This document shows, piece after piece, positions 6,462 through 14,176 of a DNA stretch of 23,592 bases. The notes below the pieces were generated by a model, which saw only the letters and a list, made by a program, of their open reading frames with translations, had not been told where the DNA came from and did not search any database. Within the stretch, counting starts at the first letter, position 1. The number at the start of each line of letters is the position of its first letter. The position numbers and the translations under genes were made by a program. Origin of the DNA: CAZTDU01 sp050248795 (GTDB lineage Bacteria > Pseudomonadota > Gammaproteobacteria > Burkholderiales > SG8-39); contig JBFWRS010000048.1 of the NCBI GenBank assembly GCA_050248795.1, forward strand, positions 1 through 23,592, in the 5' to 3' direction.

Positions 6462-9302
6462 ATGATGAAGCAGTTCCTGGACAACTCCTATCTCTTCGGG
6501 GGGAACGCGCCCTTCATCGAGGAACTGTACGAGCAGTACCTGGTGCACCCGGACACGGTGCCCGAGCAGTGGCGCGCGTACTTCGACCAGATGCAACTGC
6601 TGCCGGGCGCGACCGGCAGCGGCAGCAAGGACATCGCGCACGCGCCGGTGGTGGAGTCGTTCGTGCAGCGCGCGAAGGCGGGCGAACTGGGCGGCGCGGC
6701 GCGCGGCTCCGCCGCGGCCGAGGTCGCACACGAGCGCCTGCAGGTTGCCGCGCTGCTCCTCGTCACTTCATACCGCATCGCCGGCTCGCGCTGGGCTACG
6801 CTCGACCCGCTGAAGCGCATGCCGCGGCCGCCCGCGCCGGAACTGGAGACCGCGTACTACGACCTGAGCGAGGCCGACCTGGACCGCGAGGTGAACGCCG
6901 GCTCCTTCGTCGGCCTGGACCGGACGAGCCTGCGTTCGCTGGTGCAGGCGCTGCGGGAAACCTACTGCGGCAACATCGGCTTCGAATACATGTTCATCAG
7001 CGAGCGCGTGCAGCGCCAGTGGATCCAGGAGCGCATCGAGACCACGCGCGCGACGCCCAGGTACGCCCCTGAGGTGCAGAAGCGGCTGCTGCAGAAGCTC
7101 ACCGAGGCGGAGACCCTGGAGCGCTACCTGCATACCCGCTACGTCGGGCAGAAGCGGTTTTCGCTCGAAGGCGGAGAGAGCCTGATTCCGGCGATCGACG
7201 AACTGATCCAGCGCGCCGGCGCCACCGGCGTGCAGGAGATCGTCATCGGCATGGCCCACCGCGGCCGCCTGAACATGCTGGTCAACGTGCTGGGGAAGAT
7301 GCCGCAGGACCTGTTCCTTGAGTTCGAGGGCAAGCATGCCCATGAGCTGCCGATGGGGGACGTCAAGTACCACAATGGTTTTTCGTCGGACATCACCACC
7401 GGGGGCGGGCCGGTGCACGTGTCGCTGGCGTTCAACCCCTCGCACCTGGAGATCGTCAACCCGGTGGTCGAGGGTTCGGTGCGCGCGCGCCAGCGGCGGC
7501 GCGAGGACAAGACCGGCGACCAGGTGCTGCCGATCCTGGTGCACGGCGACGCGGCCTTCGCCGGGCAGGGCGTGGTCATGGAAACCCTGAACCTGTCCGG
7601 GACGCGCGGCTACGGTACTGGCGGCACGGTGCACCTGATCGTCAACAACCAGATCGGTTTCACCACGTCTGACCCGCGCGATTCGCGCTCGACCATCTAT
7701 TGCACCGACGTCGCGAAGATGGTGGAGGCGCCGATCTTCCACGTCAACGGCGACGATCCCGAGGCGGTGCTGTTCGTCACCCAGCTCGCGCTCGATTTCC
7801 GCCAGGCGTTCCACAAGGACGTGGTGATCGACATCGTCTGCTTCCGCAAGCTCGGCCACAACGAGCAGGACGAGCCCTTCATCACGCAGCCGCTGATGTA
7901 CAAGAAGATCACGCAGCACCCGGGTACGCGCAAGCTGTACGCGGACAAGCTCGTCACGCTCGGCGTGGTCGGGCCGGAGGACGGCGACGCGATGATCAAG
8001 AAGTTCCGCGCCGACCTGGACGCGGGCAAGCACTCGGCGAACCCGGTAATCTCCAACTTCAAGTCGAAGTTCGCGGTCGACTGGGCGCCGTACCTGAACG
8101 CAAAGTGGACCGACGCCGCGGATACCCACGTGCCGATGGCCGAGCTGCAGCGGCTGGCCGAGCGGCTCACCACGCTGCCCGAGGGCTTCAAGCTGCATCC
8201 CACCGTGGCGCGCGTCGTCGAGGCGCGCCGGCAGATGGCCGCGGGCAAGCTCCCGGTCGACTGGGGCATGGCGGAGACGCTCGCGTATGCGTCGCTGGTG
8301 TCGAACGGCTACGACGTGCGACTGTCGGGGCAGGACGCCGGCCGCGGCACCTTCGCGCACCGCCATGCCGTGTTCCACGACCAGGAGCGCGAGCGCTGGG
8401 ACCAGGGCGCGTGGATCCCGCTGCAGAACATCGCCAGGGACCAGGGCGACTTCGTCGTCATCGACTCGGTGCTCTCCGAGGAGGCGGTGCTCGGATTCGA
8501 GTACGGTTTCTCGACCGCGGAGCCGAATGCGCTGGTGATCTGGGAGGCGCAGTTCGGCGACTTCGCCAACGGCGCGCAGGTGGTGATGGACCAGTTCATC
8601 AGTTCCGGGGAAACGAAGTGGGGCCGGGTCTGCGGCCTGGTGCAGCTGCTGCCGCACGGCTACGAGGGCCAGGGACCCGAGCACAGCTCCGCGCGGCTCG
8701 AGCGCTACCTGCAGCTTTGCGCCGAACACAACATGCAGGTCTGCGTGCCATCGAACGCATCGCAGATCTTCCACCTGCTGCGCCGGCAGATGCTGCGGCC
8801 GTTCAGGAAGCCGCTGGTGGTGATGTCGCCGAAGTCGCTGCTGCGCAAGAAGGAGGCCGCGTCCCCGATCAAGGACCTGGCGAAGGGGTCGTTCCTGACC
8901 GTGATCCCGGAAGTGGACGAACTGCCGGTGAAGGAAGTCACGCGCGTCGTCGCCTGCTGCGGCAAGGTGTACTACGACCTCATCGCCGCGCGCCGCGAAC
9001 AGCGCCTGGACACTATCGCGATCATCCGCGTCGAGCAGCTCTATCCGTTCCCGCACAAGCAGTTCGCCGCCGAGATGAAGCGCTACCCGAATGCGCACGA
9101 GGTGGTGTGGTGCCAGGAGGAACCGAAGAACCAGGGCGCCTGGTACCAGACGGCGCACTACTTCCAGGAGAACATGCGCAGCGACCAGAAGCTTCACTAT
9201 GCCGGCAGGCCGGCGTCGGCCTCCCCCGCGGGCGGCTACATGGTCCGGCACAACCAGCGGCAGAAGGCGCTGGTAGACCAGGCGCTGGGGAAGTTCAAGT
9301 AA
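6462..9302 (+). CDS. odhA: 2-oxoglutarate dehydrogenase E1 component
   Basis: Thiamine-diphosphate-dependent decarboxylase of the 2-oxoglutarate dehydrogenase complex, passing a succinyl group to the lipoyl arm of OdhB. The 946-residue protein begins with the short conserved segment that in this family contacts E2 (SYLFGGNAPFIEELYEQY, residues 9-26). Further features are GMAHRGRLNML (263-273), the thiamine-diphosphate motif GDAAFAGQG (362-370) through NNQIGFTT (395-402), and LGHNEQDEP. The C-terminal transketolase-like half contains RLSGQDAGRGTFAHRH. AAGGAG sits at good distance before the ATG at 6462; a second ATG follows at once. Also known as sucA. Length and motifs are normal. Confidence 0.98.
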   Translation: MMKQFLDNSYLFGGNAPFIEELYEQYLVHPDTVPEQWRAYFDQMQLLPGATGSGSKDIAHAPVVESFVQRAKAGELGGAARGSAAAEVAHERLQVAALLLVTSYRIAGSRWATLDPLKRMPRPPAPELETAYYDLSEADLDREVNAGSFVGLDRTSLRSLVQALRETYCGNIGFEYMFISERVQRQWIQERIETTRATPRYAPEVQKRLLQKLTEAETLERYLHTRYVGQKRFSLEGGESLIPAIDELIQRAGATGVQEIVIGMAHRGRLNMLVNVLGKMPQDLFLEFEGKHAHELPMGDVKYHNGFSSDITTGGGPVHVSLAFNPSHLEIVNPVVEGSVRARQRRREDKTGDQVLPILVHGDAAFAGQGVVMETLNLSGTRGYGTGGTVHLIVNNQIGFTTSDPRDSRSTIYCTDVAKMVEAPIFHVNGDDPEAVLFVTQLALDFRQAFHKDVVIDIVCFRKLGHNEQDEPFITQPLMYKKITQHPGTRKLYADKLVTLGVVGPEDGDAMIKKFRADLDAGKHSANPVISNFKSKFAVDWAPYLNAKWTDAADTHVPMAELQRLAERLTTLPEGFKLHPTVARVVEARRQMAAGKLPVDWGMAETLAYASLVSNGYDVRLSGQDAGRGTFAHRHAVFHDQERERWDQGAWIPLQNIARDQGDFVVIDSVLSEEAVLGFEYGFSTAEPNALVIWEAQFGDFANGAQVVMDQFISSGETKWGRVCGLVQLLPHGYEGQGPEHSSARLERYLQLCAEHNMQVCVPSNASQIFHLLRRQMLRPFRKPLVVMSPKSLLRKKEAASPIKDLAKGSFLTVIPEVDELPVKEVTRVVACCGKVYYDLIAARREQRLDTIAIIRVEQLYPFPHKQFAAEMKRYPNAHEVVWCQEEPKNQGAWYQTAHYFQENMRSDQKLHYAGRPASASPAGGYMVRHNQRQKALVDQALGKFK

Positions 9303-9319
9303 GGCAGGTATCGTAGCGC

Positions 9320-9343
9320 CCGGCGCGTTACGCGCTGGTTTTT
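9320..9343 (+). terminator. intrinsic terminator-like hairpin between odhA and odhB
   Basis: CCGGCGCG (9320-9327) pairs with CGCGCTGG (9331-9338) to form an eight-base-pair stem with one G-T pair and a TTA loop. Five T residues follow at 9339-9343. This has the full form of a rho-independent terminator, 17 bases after the odhA stop. It would lower, not necessarily block, transcription into odhB. No clear promoter was found between it and odhB. Confidence 0.7.
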
Positions 9344-9398
9344 CACAAGCCGGCAAGGGTCGAGCCCGAACCGGTGAAAACCGAACGGGGAGTCAGTC

Positions 9399-10613
9399 AT
9401 GCTGGTGGAAGTGAAAGTCCCGCAACTCTCGGAATCCGTTTCCGAGGCGACGCTGCTCGAGTGGCACAAGAAGGAAGGCGAGGCGGTCGCACGCGACGAG
9501 AACCTGATCGACATCGAGACCGACAAGGTGGTGCTGGAGCTGCCGGCGCCGGCCGACGGCGTCCTCGTCCAGGTGAAGAAAGGCAACAAGGGAACCGTGG
9601 TTGCCGGCGAGGTGATCGCCGTCATCGACACCGATGCCAAGGCGTCCGTGTCGACGCCCGCCCAGGCCGCTGCAGCCGTGCCGCAGCCGGCATCGCCTGC
9701 GCGGCAGGCACCGCCGGTCATGCCCGCGGCGCAGAAGATCGCCGCCGAGAAGGGAATCGACACCGACAAGCTCCAGGGTACCGGCCGGGACGGCCGCGTC
9801 ACCAAGGGCGACGTGCTCGCGGCGTCGTCGCAGCCGGCCGCGCCGGCAGCCGCGCCGCGCCAGCCGCTGCAGCAGCCGGCAGTTCCGGTGAACACCACGC
9901 AGCTAGTCGGCGAGCGGCCTGAGCAGCGCGTGCCGATGTCGCGGCTGCGCGCGCGCATCGCCGAACGCCTGGTGCAGTCGCAGTCCACGGCGGCAATCCT
10001 GACGACCTTCAACGAGGTCAACATGCAGCCGGTAATGGAGATGCGCAAGCGCTACCAGGACCGCTTCGAGAAGGAATGGGGCGTCAAGCTCGGCTTCATG
10101 TCCTTTTTCGTCAAGGCGGCGGTGGCGGCGCTGAAGAAGTTTCCGGTGGTGAACGCGTCGATAGACGGCAACGACATCGTCTATCACGGCTACTTCGACG
10201 TCGGCATCGCTGTCGGCAGCCCGCGCGGGCTGGTAGTGCCGATCCTGCGCGACGCCGACAGGCTTTCGTTCGCGGGGATCGAGAAATCGATCGCCGAGTT
10301 CGGCCGGCGCGCGCAGGACGGCAAGCTCGGCATCGAAGACCTCACCGGCGGCACGTTCTCCATCTCGAACGGCGGCGTGTTCGGCTCGATGCTGTCGACG
10401 CCGATTATCAACCCGCCGCAGTCGGCGATCCTCGGCGTGCATGCGACCAGGGACAGGGCGGTGGTGGAGAACGGGCAGGTGGTGGTGCGGCCGATGAACT
10501 ACCTGGCGCTTTCCTACGATCACCGCATCATCGACGGCCGCGAGGCGGTGCTGTTCCTGGTGGCGATCAAGGATGCGCTCGAGGATCCCTCACGCCTGCT
10601 GCTGGAGGTCTAG
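9399..10613 (+). CDS. odhB: 2-oxoglutarate dehydrogenase E2, dihydrolipoyl succinyltransferase
   Basis: Core of the 2-oxoglutarate dehydrogenase complex; transfers the succinyl group from lipoate to CoA. The 404-residue protein has one N-terminal lipoyl domain with the lipoylated Lys43 in IETDKVVLE. An Ala/Pro-rich linker follows (about 80-105), then a peripheral-subunit-binding domain (about 107-145, AAQKIAAEKGID then GTGRDGRVTKGDVL). A second Ala/Pro/Gln linker leads to the catalytic domain, which ends in the acyltransferase motif DHRIIDG (His375, Asp379). GGGGAG before the ATG is a good ribosome-binding site. Also known as sucB. The 96-base gap from odhA holds the hairpin at 9320-9343. Confidence 0.98.
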   Translation: MLVEVKVPQLSESVSEATLLEWHKKEGEAVARDENLIDIETDKVVLELPAPADGVLVQVKKGNKGTVVAGEVIAVIDTDAKASVSTPAQAAAAVPQPASPARQAPPVMPAAQKIAAEKGIDTDKLQGTGRDGRVTKGDVLAASSQPAAPAAAPRQPLQQPAVPVNTTQLVGERPEQRVPMSRLRARIAERLVQSQSTAAILTTFNEVNMQPVMEMRKRYQDRFEKEWGVKLGFMSFFVKAAVAALKKFPVVNASIDGNDIVYHGYFDVGIAVGSPRGLVVPILRDADRLSFAGIEKSIAEFGRRAQDGKLGIEDLTGGTFSISNGGVFGSMLSTPIINPPQSAILGVHATRDRAVVENGQVVVRPMNYLALSYDHRIIDGREAVLFLVAIKDALEDPSRLLLEV

Positions 10614-10616
10614 GCC

Positions 10617-12044
10617 ATGACCAGGTTCGACGTGGTGGTGATCGGTTCCGGGCCCGCGGGCTACATCGCCGCCATCCGCGCGGGCCAGCTCGGGCTGTCT
10701 ACGGCCTGCATCGAGGAATGGAAGGACCCGGCGGGCAAGCCCGCGCTGGGCGGAACCTGCCTGAACGTGGGCTGCATCCCGTCGAAGGCGCTGCTGGAAT
10801 CGTCCGAGAACTACGAGAAGGTGCGGCACCACCTCAAGGTGCACGGCATCAGCGTCACCGGCGCGAAGTTCGACCTCGCGGCGATGCTCGAACGCAAGGA
10901 GCGCATCGTCGGCAAGATGACCGGCGGCATCGCCGGGCTGTTCAAGAAGAACAAGGTCACGTGGCTGCAGGGCCACGGGCGCCTGCTCGAGGGCGGCACG
11001 ACCTGGAAGGTCGAGGTCGCGGGCGACAAGGGCAGCGAGGTGGTCGAAGCGCAGAACGTCATCGTCGCCACCGGGTCCACGGCGCGCCACCTGCCCGGCG
11101 TGCCGGTGGACAACGTCGTCATCGCCGACAACGTCGGCGCGCTGTCCTTCGATTCGGTGCCCGCGCGCCTCGGCGTAATCGGCGCCGGCGTCATCGGCCT
11201 GGAGCTGGGCAGCGTGTGGCGGCGCCTGGGTTCGAAGGTCAGGGTGCTGGAAGCGCTGCCGGCCTTCCTTGGCGCGGCGGACGAGGCCATCGCGCAGGAG
11301 GCGTGGAAGGTGTTCACGAAGGACCAGGGGCTGGACATCGAGCTGGGCGTGAACATCGGCGAGGTGAAGAGATCGAAGAAGGGCGTCTCGGTCGAGTACA
11401 AGTCGGCGGAAGGCAAGGCGGCGGTGCTGGAATGCGACCGGCTGATCGTGTCGGTCGGGCGGATGCCGAACACCGACAACCTGGGCGCGGAGAACGTCGG
11501 CCTGAAGCTGGATGCGCGCGGCTTCATCGAGGTGGACAAGAACTGCCGCACGGCGCTGCCGCGCCTCTATGCGGTGGGCGACGTGGTGCGCGGTCCGATG
11601 CTCGCGCACAAGGGCGAGGACGAGGGCGTGATGGTCGCCGAGATCATCGCCGGCCAGCACGGCCACGTGAACTACGACGCCATACCCTGGGTGATCTACA
11701 CGCAGCCGGAGATCGCGTGGGTCGGCAGGACCGAGCAGCAGTTGAAGCAGGAGGGCGTCGAGTACAGGGCGGGCCGATTCCCGTTCGCCTACAACGGGCG
11801 CGCGCTCGGCCGCGACGAAACCACGGGCTTCGTCAAGATCCTGGCGGACGCCAGGAGCGACCGCATCCTCGGCGTGCACACCATCGGCGCGCAGGCGAGC
11901 GAGCTGATCGCAGAGGCCGTCGTGGCGATGGAGTTCGGCGCCTCGGCCGAGGACATCGCCCGCATCTGCCACGCGCATCCGTCGATGTCGGAAGTGATGC
12001 GCGAAGCCGCGCTTGCGGTCGACAAGCGGGCGCTGAACGGATGA
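10617..12044 (+). CDS. lpdA: dihydrolipoyl dehydrogenase (E3)
   Basis: Reoxidises the dihydrolipoyl arm of OdhB with NAD+ through FAD and a redox-active disulfide. The 475-residue protein has the FAD-binding fold GSGPAGY (10-16), the disulfide motif GGTCLNVGCIPSK (Cys48, Cys53), an NAD-binding GAGVIGLELGSVWRRLG, and the C-terminal catalytic pair in HAHPSMSE (His454, Glu459). There is no fused lipoyl domain. The short insertion before GGTCLN (WKDPAGKPA) is common in the E3 of this operon in betaproteobacteria. It follows odhB by three bases, so it should serve mainly the 2-oxoglutarate complex. Confidence 0.97.
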   Translation: MTRFDVVVIGSGPAGYIAAIRAGQLGLSTACIEEWKDPAGKPALGGTCLNVGCIPSKALLESSENYEKVRHHLKVHGISVTGAKFDLAAMLERKERIVGKMTGGIAGLFKKNKVTWLQGHGRLLEGGTTWKVEVAGDKGSEVVEAQNVIVATGSTARHLPGVPVDNVVIADNVGALSFDSVPARLGVIGAGVIGLELGSVWRRLGSKVRVLEALPAFLGAADEAIAQEAWKVFTKDQGLDIELGVNIGEVKRSKKGVSVEYKSAEGKAAVLECDRLIVSVGRMPNTDNLGAENVGLKLDARGFIEVDKNCRTALPRLYAVGDVVRGPMLAHKGEDEGVMVAEIIAGQHGHVNYDAIPWVIYTQPEIAWVGRTEQQLKQEGVEYRAGRFPFAYNGRALGRDETTGFVKILADARSDRILGVHTIGAQASELIAEAVVAMEFGASAEDIARICHAHPSMSEVMREAALAVDKRALNG

Positions 12045-12048
12045 TTTG

Positions 12049-13215
12049 ATGCGCGATTCGGCGCTCGAATCCGACGAGCTCGGGGTCGAGGAAGGCAGGA
12101 AGCTCGATGTCGTCACGCTCTACCAGCGCCACCTGGCGCAGCGCGGCTTCGTCGCGGATCCCTCGCAATGGCGCGCTGTGGAGCACCTGCAGCGCCTGTT
12201 CGAGGAATGGACCACCTACAAGGAGCGGCGCAACAACGCGCTGAAGCGGCTGCTGGTGAAGCCGCCGCTGCCCAAGGGCGTCTACCTGTGGGGCGGCGTC
12301 GGGCGCGGCAAGAGCTTCCTGATGGACAGCTTCTACCTGTGCGTGCCGCTGGTGCGCAAGCGCCGCGTGCATTTTCACCACTTCATGCGCGAGATCCATC
12401 GCGAGCTGAACGAATTGAAGGGCACCGAGGACCCGATCGCGGCGGTCGCCGAGAACACCGCCAGGCGCTACCGCCTCATCTGCTTCGACGAGTTCCACGT
12501 CTCGGACATCGCCGACGCGATGATCCTCGGCCGCTTTCTCGAGAAGGTGATGGATCGCGGCGTGGCGATGTGCATGACGAGCAACTACCATCCCGACCAG
12601 CTCTACCCGAACGGCCTGCAGCGCGAGCGCTTCCTGCCCGCCATCGCGATCCTGAAATCGCGCCTGGACATCGTCGAAGTGGACAACGGCAAGGACTACC
12701 GGCGGCTGAAGCTGGAGCGCGTGCGCGTCTACCACACGCCGCTGGGCGAGGCGGCGGACGCCGAACTGGCACGCATCTTCAACGAGCTGGCCGACGTCGA
12801 GGAGGAGCACCATCCGCTGGACGTGGACGGCCGCGAGATCACCTACCGCAGGCGCGCCGGGGGCCTGGTGTGGTTCGATTTCGACGTGCTCTGCGGCGGC
12901 AACCACGCGGCGTCGGACTATGTCGACCTCGCGCGGCGCTTTCACACGGTGATACTGTCGAACGTGCCGCGCATGTCGCCGCAGAACGCCGATTCGGCGC
13001 GGCGCTTCACCTGGCTGGTCGATGTGTTCTACGATGACCGGGTCAAGCTGGTGGTGTCCGCGGAAGCCGAGCCGGAGGAGCTGTTCACCCAGGGCGCCAA
13101 CAGCGCGGAGTTCTCGCGGACGACGAGCCGCCTGAACGAGATGCAGTCCAAGGATTACCTGCACAGCGAACGGAGGAAGCACGGTGGAAAAGTTCAAGGC
13201 GTACCGGATCAGTGA
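12049..13215 (+). CDS. zapE: ZapE/AFG1 family cell-division ATPase
   Basis: ZapE is an AAA-like ATPase that in E. coli acts on the Z-ring under stress; the mitochondrial relative AFG1/LACE1 is linked to respiratory complexes. The 388-residue protein has Walker A GGVGRGKS (82-89), Walker B LICFDEFHVSD (143-153), the sensor segment MTSNYHPDQLYPNGLQRERF and a late RFTWLVDVFYD stretch typical of the family. ATG 12049 is taken as the start; a TTG just before it (12046) is an alternative adding one residue. It lies four bases after lpdA and overlaps acuI by 32 bases. Its place after lpdA is frequent in betaproteobacteria; a direct role in TCA enzyme quality control is speculative. Confidence 0.93.
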   Translation: MRDSALESDELGVEEGRKLDVVTLYQRHLAQRGFVADPSQWRAVEHLQRLFEEWTTYKERRNNALKRLLVKPPLPKGVYLWGGVGRGKSFLMDSFYLCVPLVRKRRVHFHHFMREIHRELNELKGTEDPIAAVAENTARRYRLICFDEFHVSDIADAMILGRFLEKVMDRGVAMCMTSNYHPDQLYPNGLQRERFLPAIAILKSRLDIVEVDNGKDYRRLKLERVRVYHTPLGEAADAELARIFNELADVEEEHHPLDVDGREITYRRRAGGLVWFDFDVLCGGNHAASDYVDLARRFHTVILSNVPRMSPQNADSARRFTWLVDVFYDDRVKLVVSAEAEPEELFTQGANSAEFSRTTSRLNEMQSKDYLHSERRKHGGKVQGVPDQ

Positions 13216-14176
13216 GGTAGACAAGAAGATCCAGGCCGGATTCACCGAGTTCACGCTGGACGAACTCGATCCCGGAGAGGTCGTGGTGCGTGTCGCGTAC
13301 TCGGACATCAATTACAAGGACGCGCTCGCGGCGACCGGCAAGGGCAGGATCCTGCTGCGGCCTTCCTGCATCGGCGGCATCGACCTGTCCGGCACGGTGG
13401 TGTCGTCCACAGATGCACGCTTCGCCAAGGGCGACGCGGTGATCGCGACCAGCTACGACATCGGCGTGAAGCACCACGGCGGCTATGCGGAGTACGCGCG
13501 CCTGCCGGCGGACTGGGTGGTGAAGATGCCGCAGGGCATGACGCTGTGGGAGGCGATGGCCTTCGGCACCGCCGGGTTCACCGCCGGGCTGGCCATCGTG
13601 CGCATGGAGCAGGTCGGGCTGCGGCCGGGAAACGGCCCGGTGATCGTCAACGGCGCCACCGGCGGCGTGGGCTCGGTCGCAATCGATGCGCTGTCGCGCC
13701 TCGGCTACGAGGTCGTGGCGCTTACCGGCAAGGCCACTGAGGCGGACTATCTGAAGAAGCTCGGCGCGAAGGAAGTGAGGTCGCGTTCGGAACTCGACCT
13801 GGCGAAGATCCGGCCCCTGGACAAGGCGGCATGGGCCGGCGCAGTCGACAACCTCGGCGGGGACGTGCTCGCGTGGATGCTTTCCGGCATGAAGGTGGGA
13901 GGCGCGGTGGCATCGATCGGACTGGCGGCGAGCTTCGAGCTGAAGACCACGGTGATGCCGTTCATCCTCCGCGGCGTGTCGCTGCTGGGCATCGACTCGG
14001 TGAACTGCGAGATGCCGGTGCGCGAGCAGGTCTGGCAGCGCCTCGCCGGGGACATGAAGCCGGCGCACCTGAAGGACATGTGCCGCACGATCCCGTTCGC
14101 CGAGCTGCCCGGTGCGTTCGACGACTTCATCGCCGGCAAGGTGAGAGGGAGGACCGTCGTGGACATCAGCTCATGA
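13184..14176 (+). CDS. acuI: acrylyl-CoA reductase-like medium-chain reductase (YhdH/AcuI family)
   Basis: AcuI/YhdH proteins are zinc-free medium-chain reductases that reduce acrylyl-CoA to propionyl-CoA with NADPH, removing a toxic electrophile. The 330-residue protein has the GroES-like N-terminal domain with YSDINYKDALA (39-49) and a Rossmann domain with GATGGVGSVAI (157-167). It also has the YhdH-type ending IPFAELPGAFDDFIAGKVRGR. GTG 13184 is the start: GGAGGA lies six bases before it and the first residues MEKFKAYRI fit the family. It lies within the end of zapE (32-base overlap) and overlaps prpE by four bases, so its product would be made beside propionyl-CoA synthetase. Substrate is inferred from family and context. 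Confidence 0.82.
   Translation: MEKFKAYRISEVDKKIQAGFTEFTLDELDPGEVVVRVAYSDINYKDALAATGKGRILLRPSCIGGIDLSGTVVSSTDARFAKGDAVIATSYDIGVKHHGGYAEYARLPADWVVKMPQGMTLWEAMAFGTAGFTAGLAIVRMEQVGLRPGNGPVIVNGATGGVGSVAIDALSRLGYEVVALTGKATEADYLKKLGAKEVRSRSELDLAKIRPLDKAAWAGAVDNLGGDVLAWMLSGMKVGGAVASIGLAASFELKTTVMPFILRGVSLLGIDSVNCEMPVREQVWQRLAGDMKPAHLKDMCRTIPFAELPGAFDDFIAGKVRGRTVVDISS

Noticed and set aside
6768..9356. An 862-codon open frame antisense to odhA, and similar long antisense frames over sdhA (2273-3724), gltA (5082-6731), lpdA (10590-12116) and prpE (13747-15732)
   Set aside because: High third-position GC removes stop codons from the opposite strand. Their translations are rich in Arg, His, Val and Ala with no recognisable motif, and each lies over an unmistakable enzyme gene.
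10076..12049. A 657-codon plus-strand frame across odhB and lpdA
   Set aside because: It is a shifted reading frame of two well-supported genes; the product is low-complexity Arg/Gly/Ala sequence with no domain.
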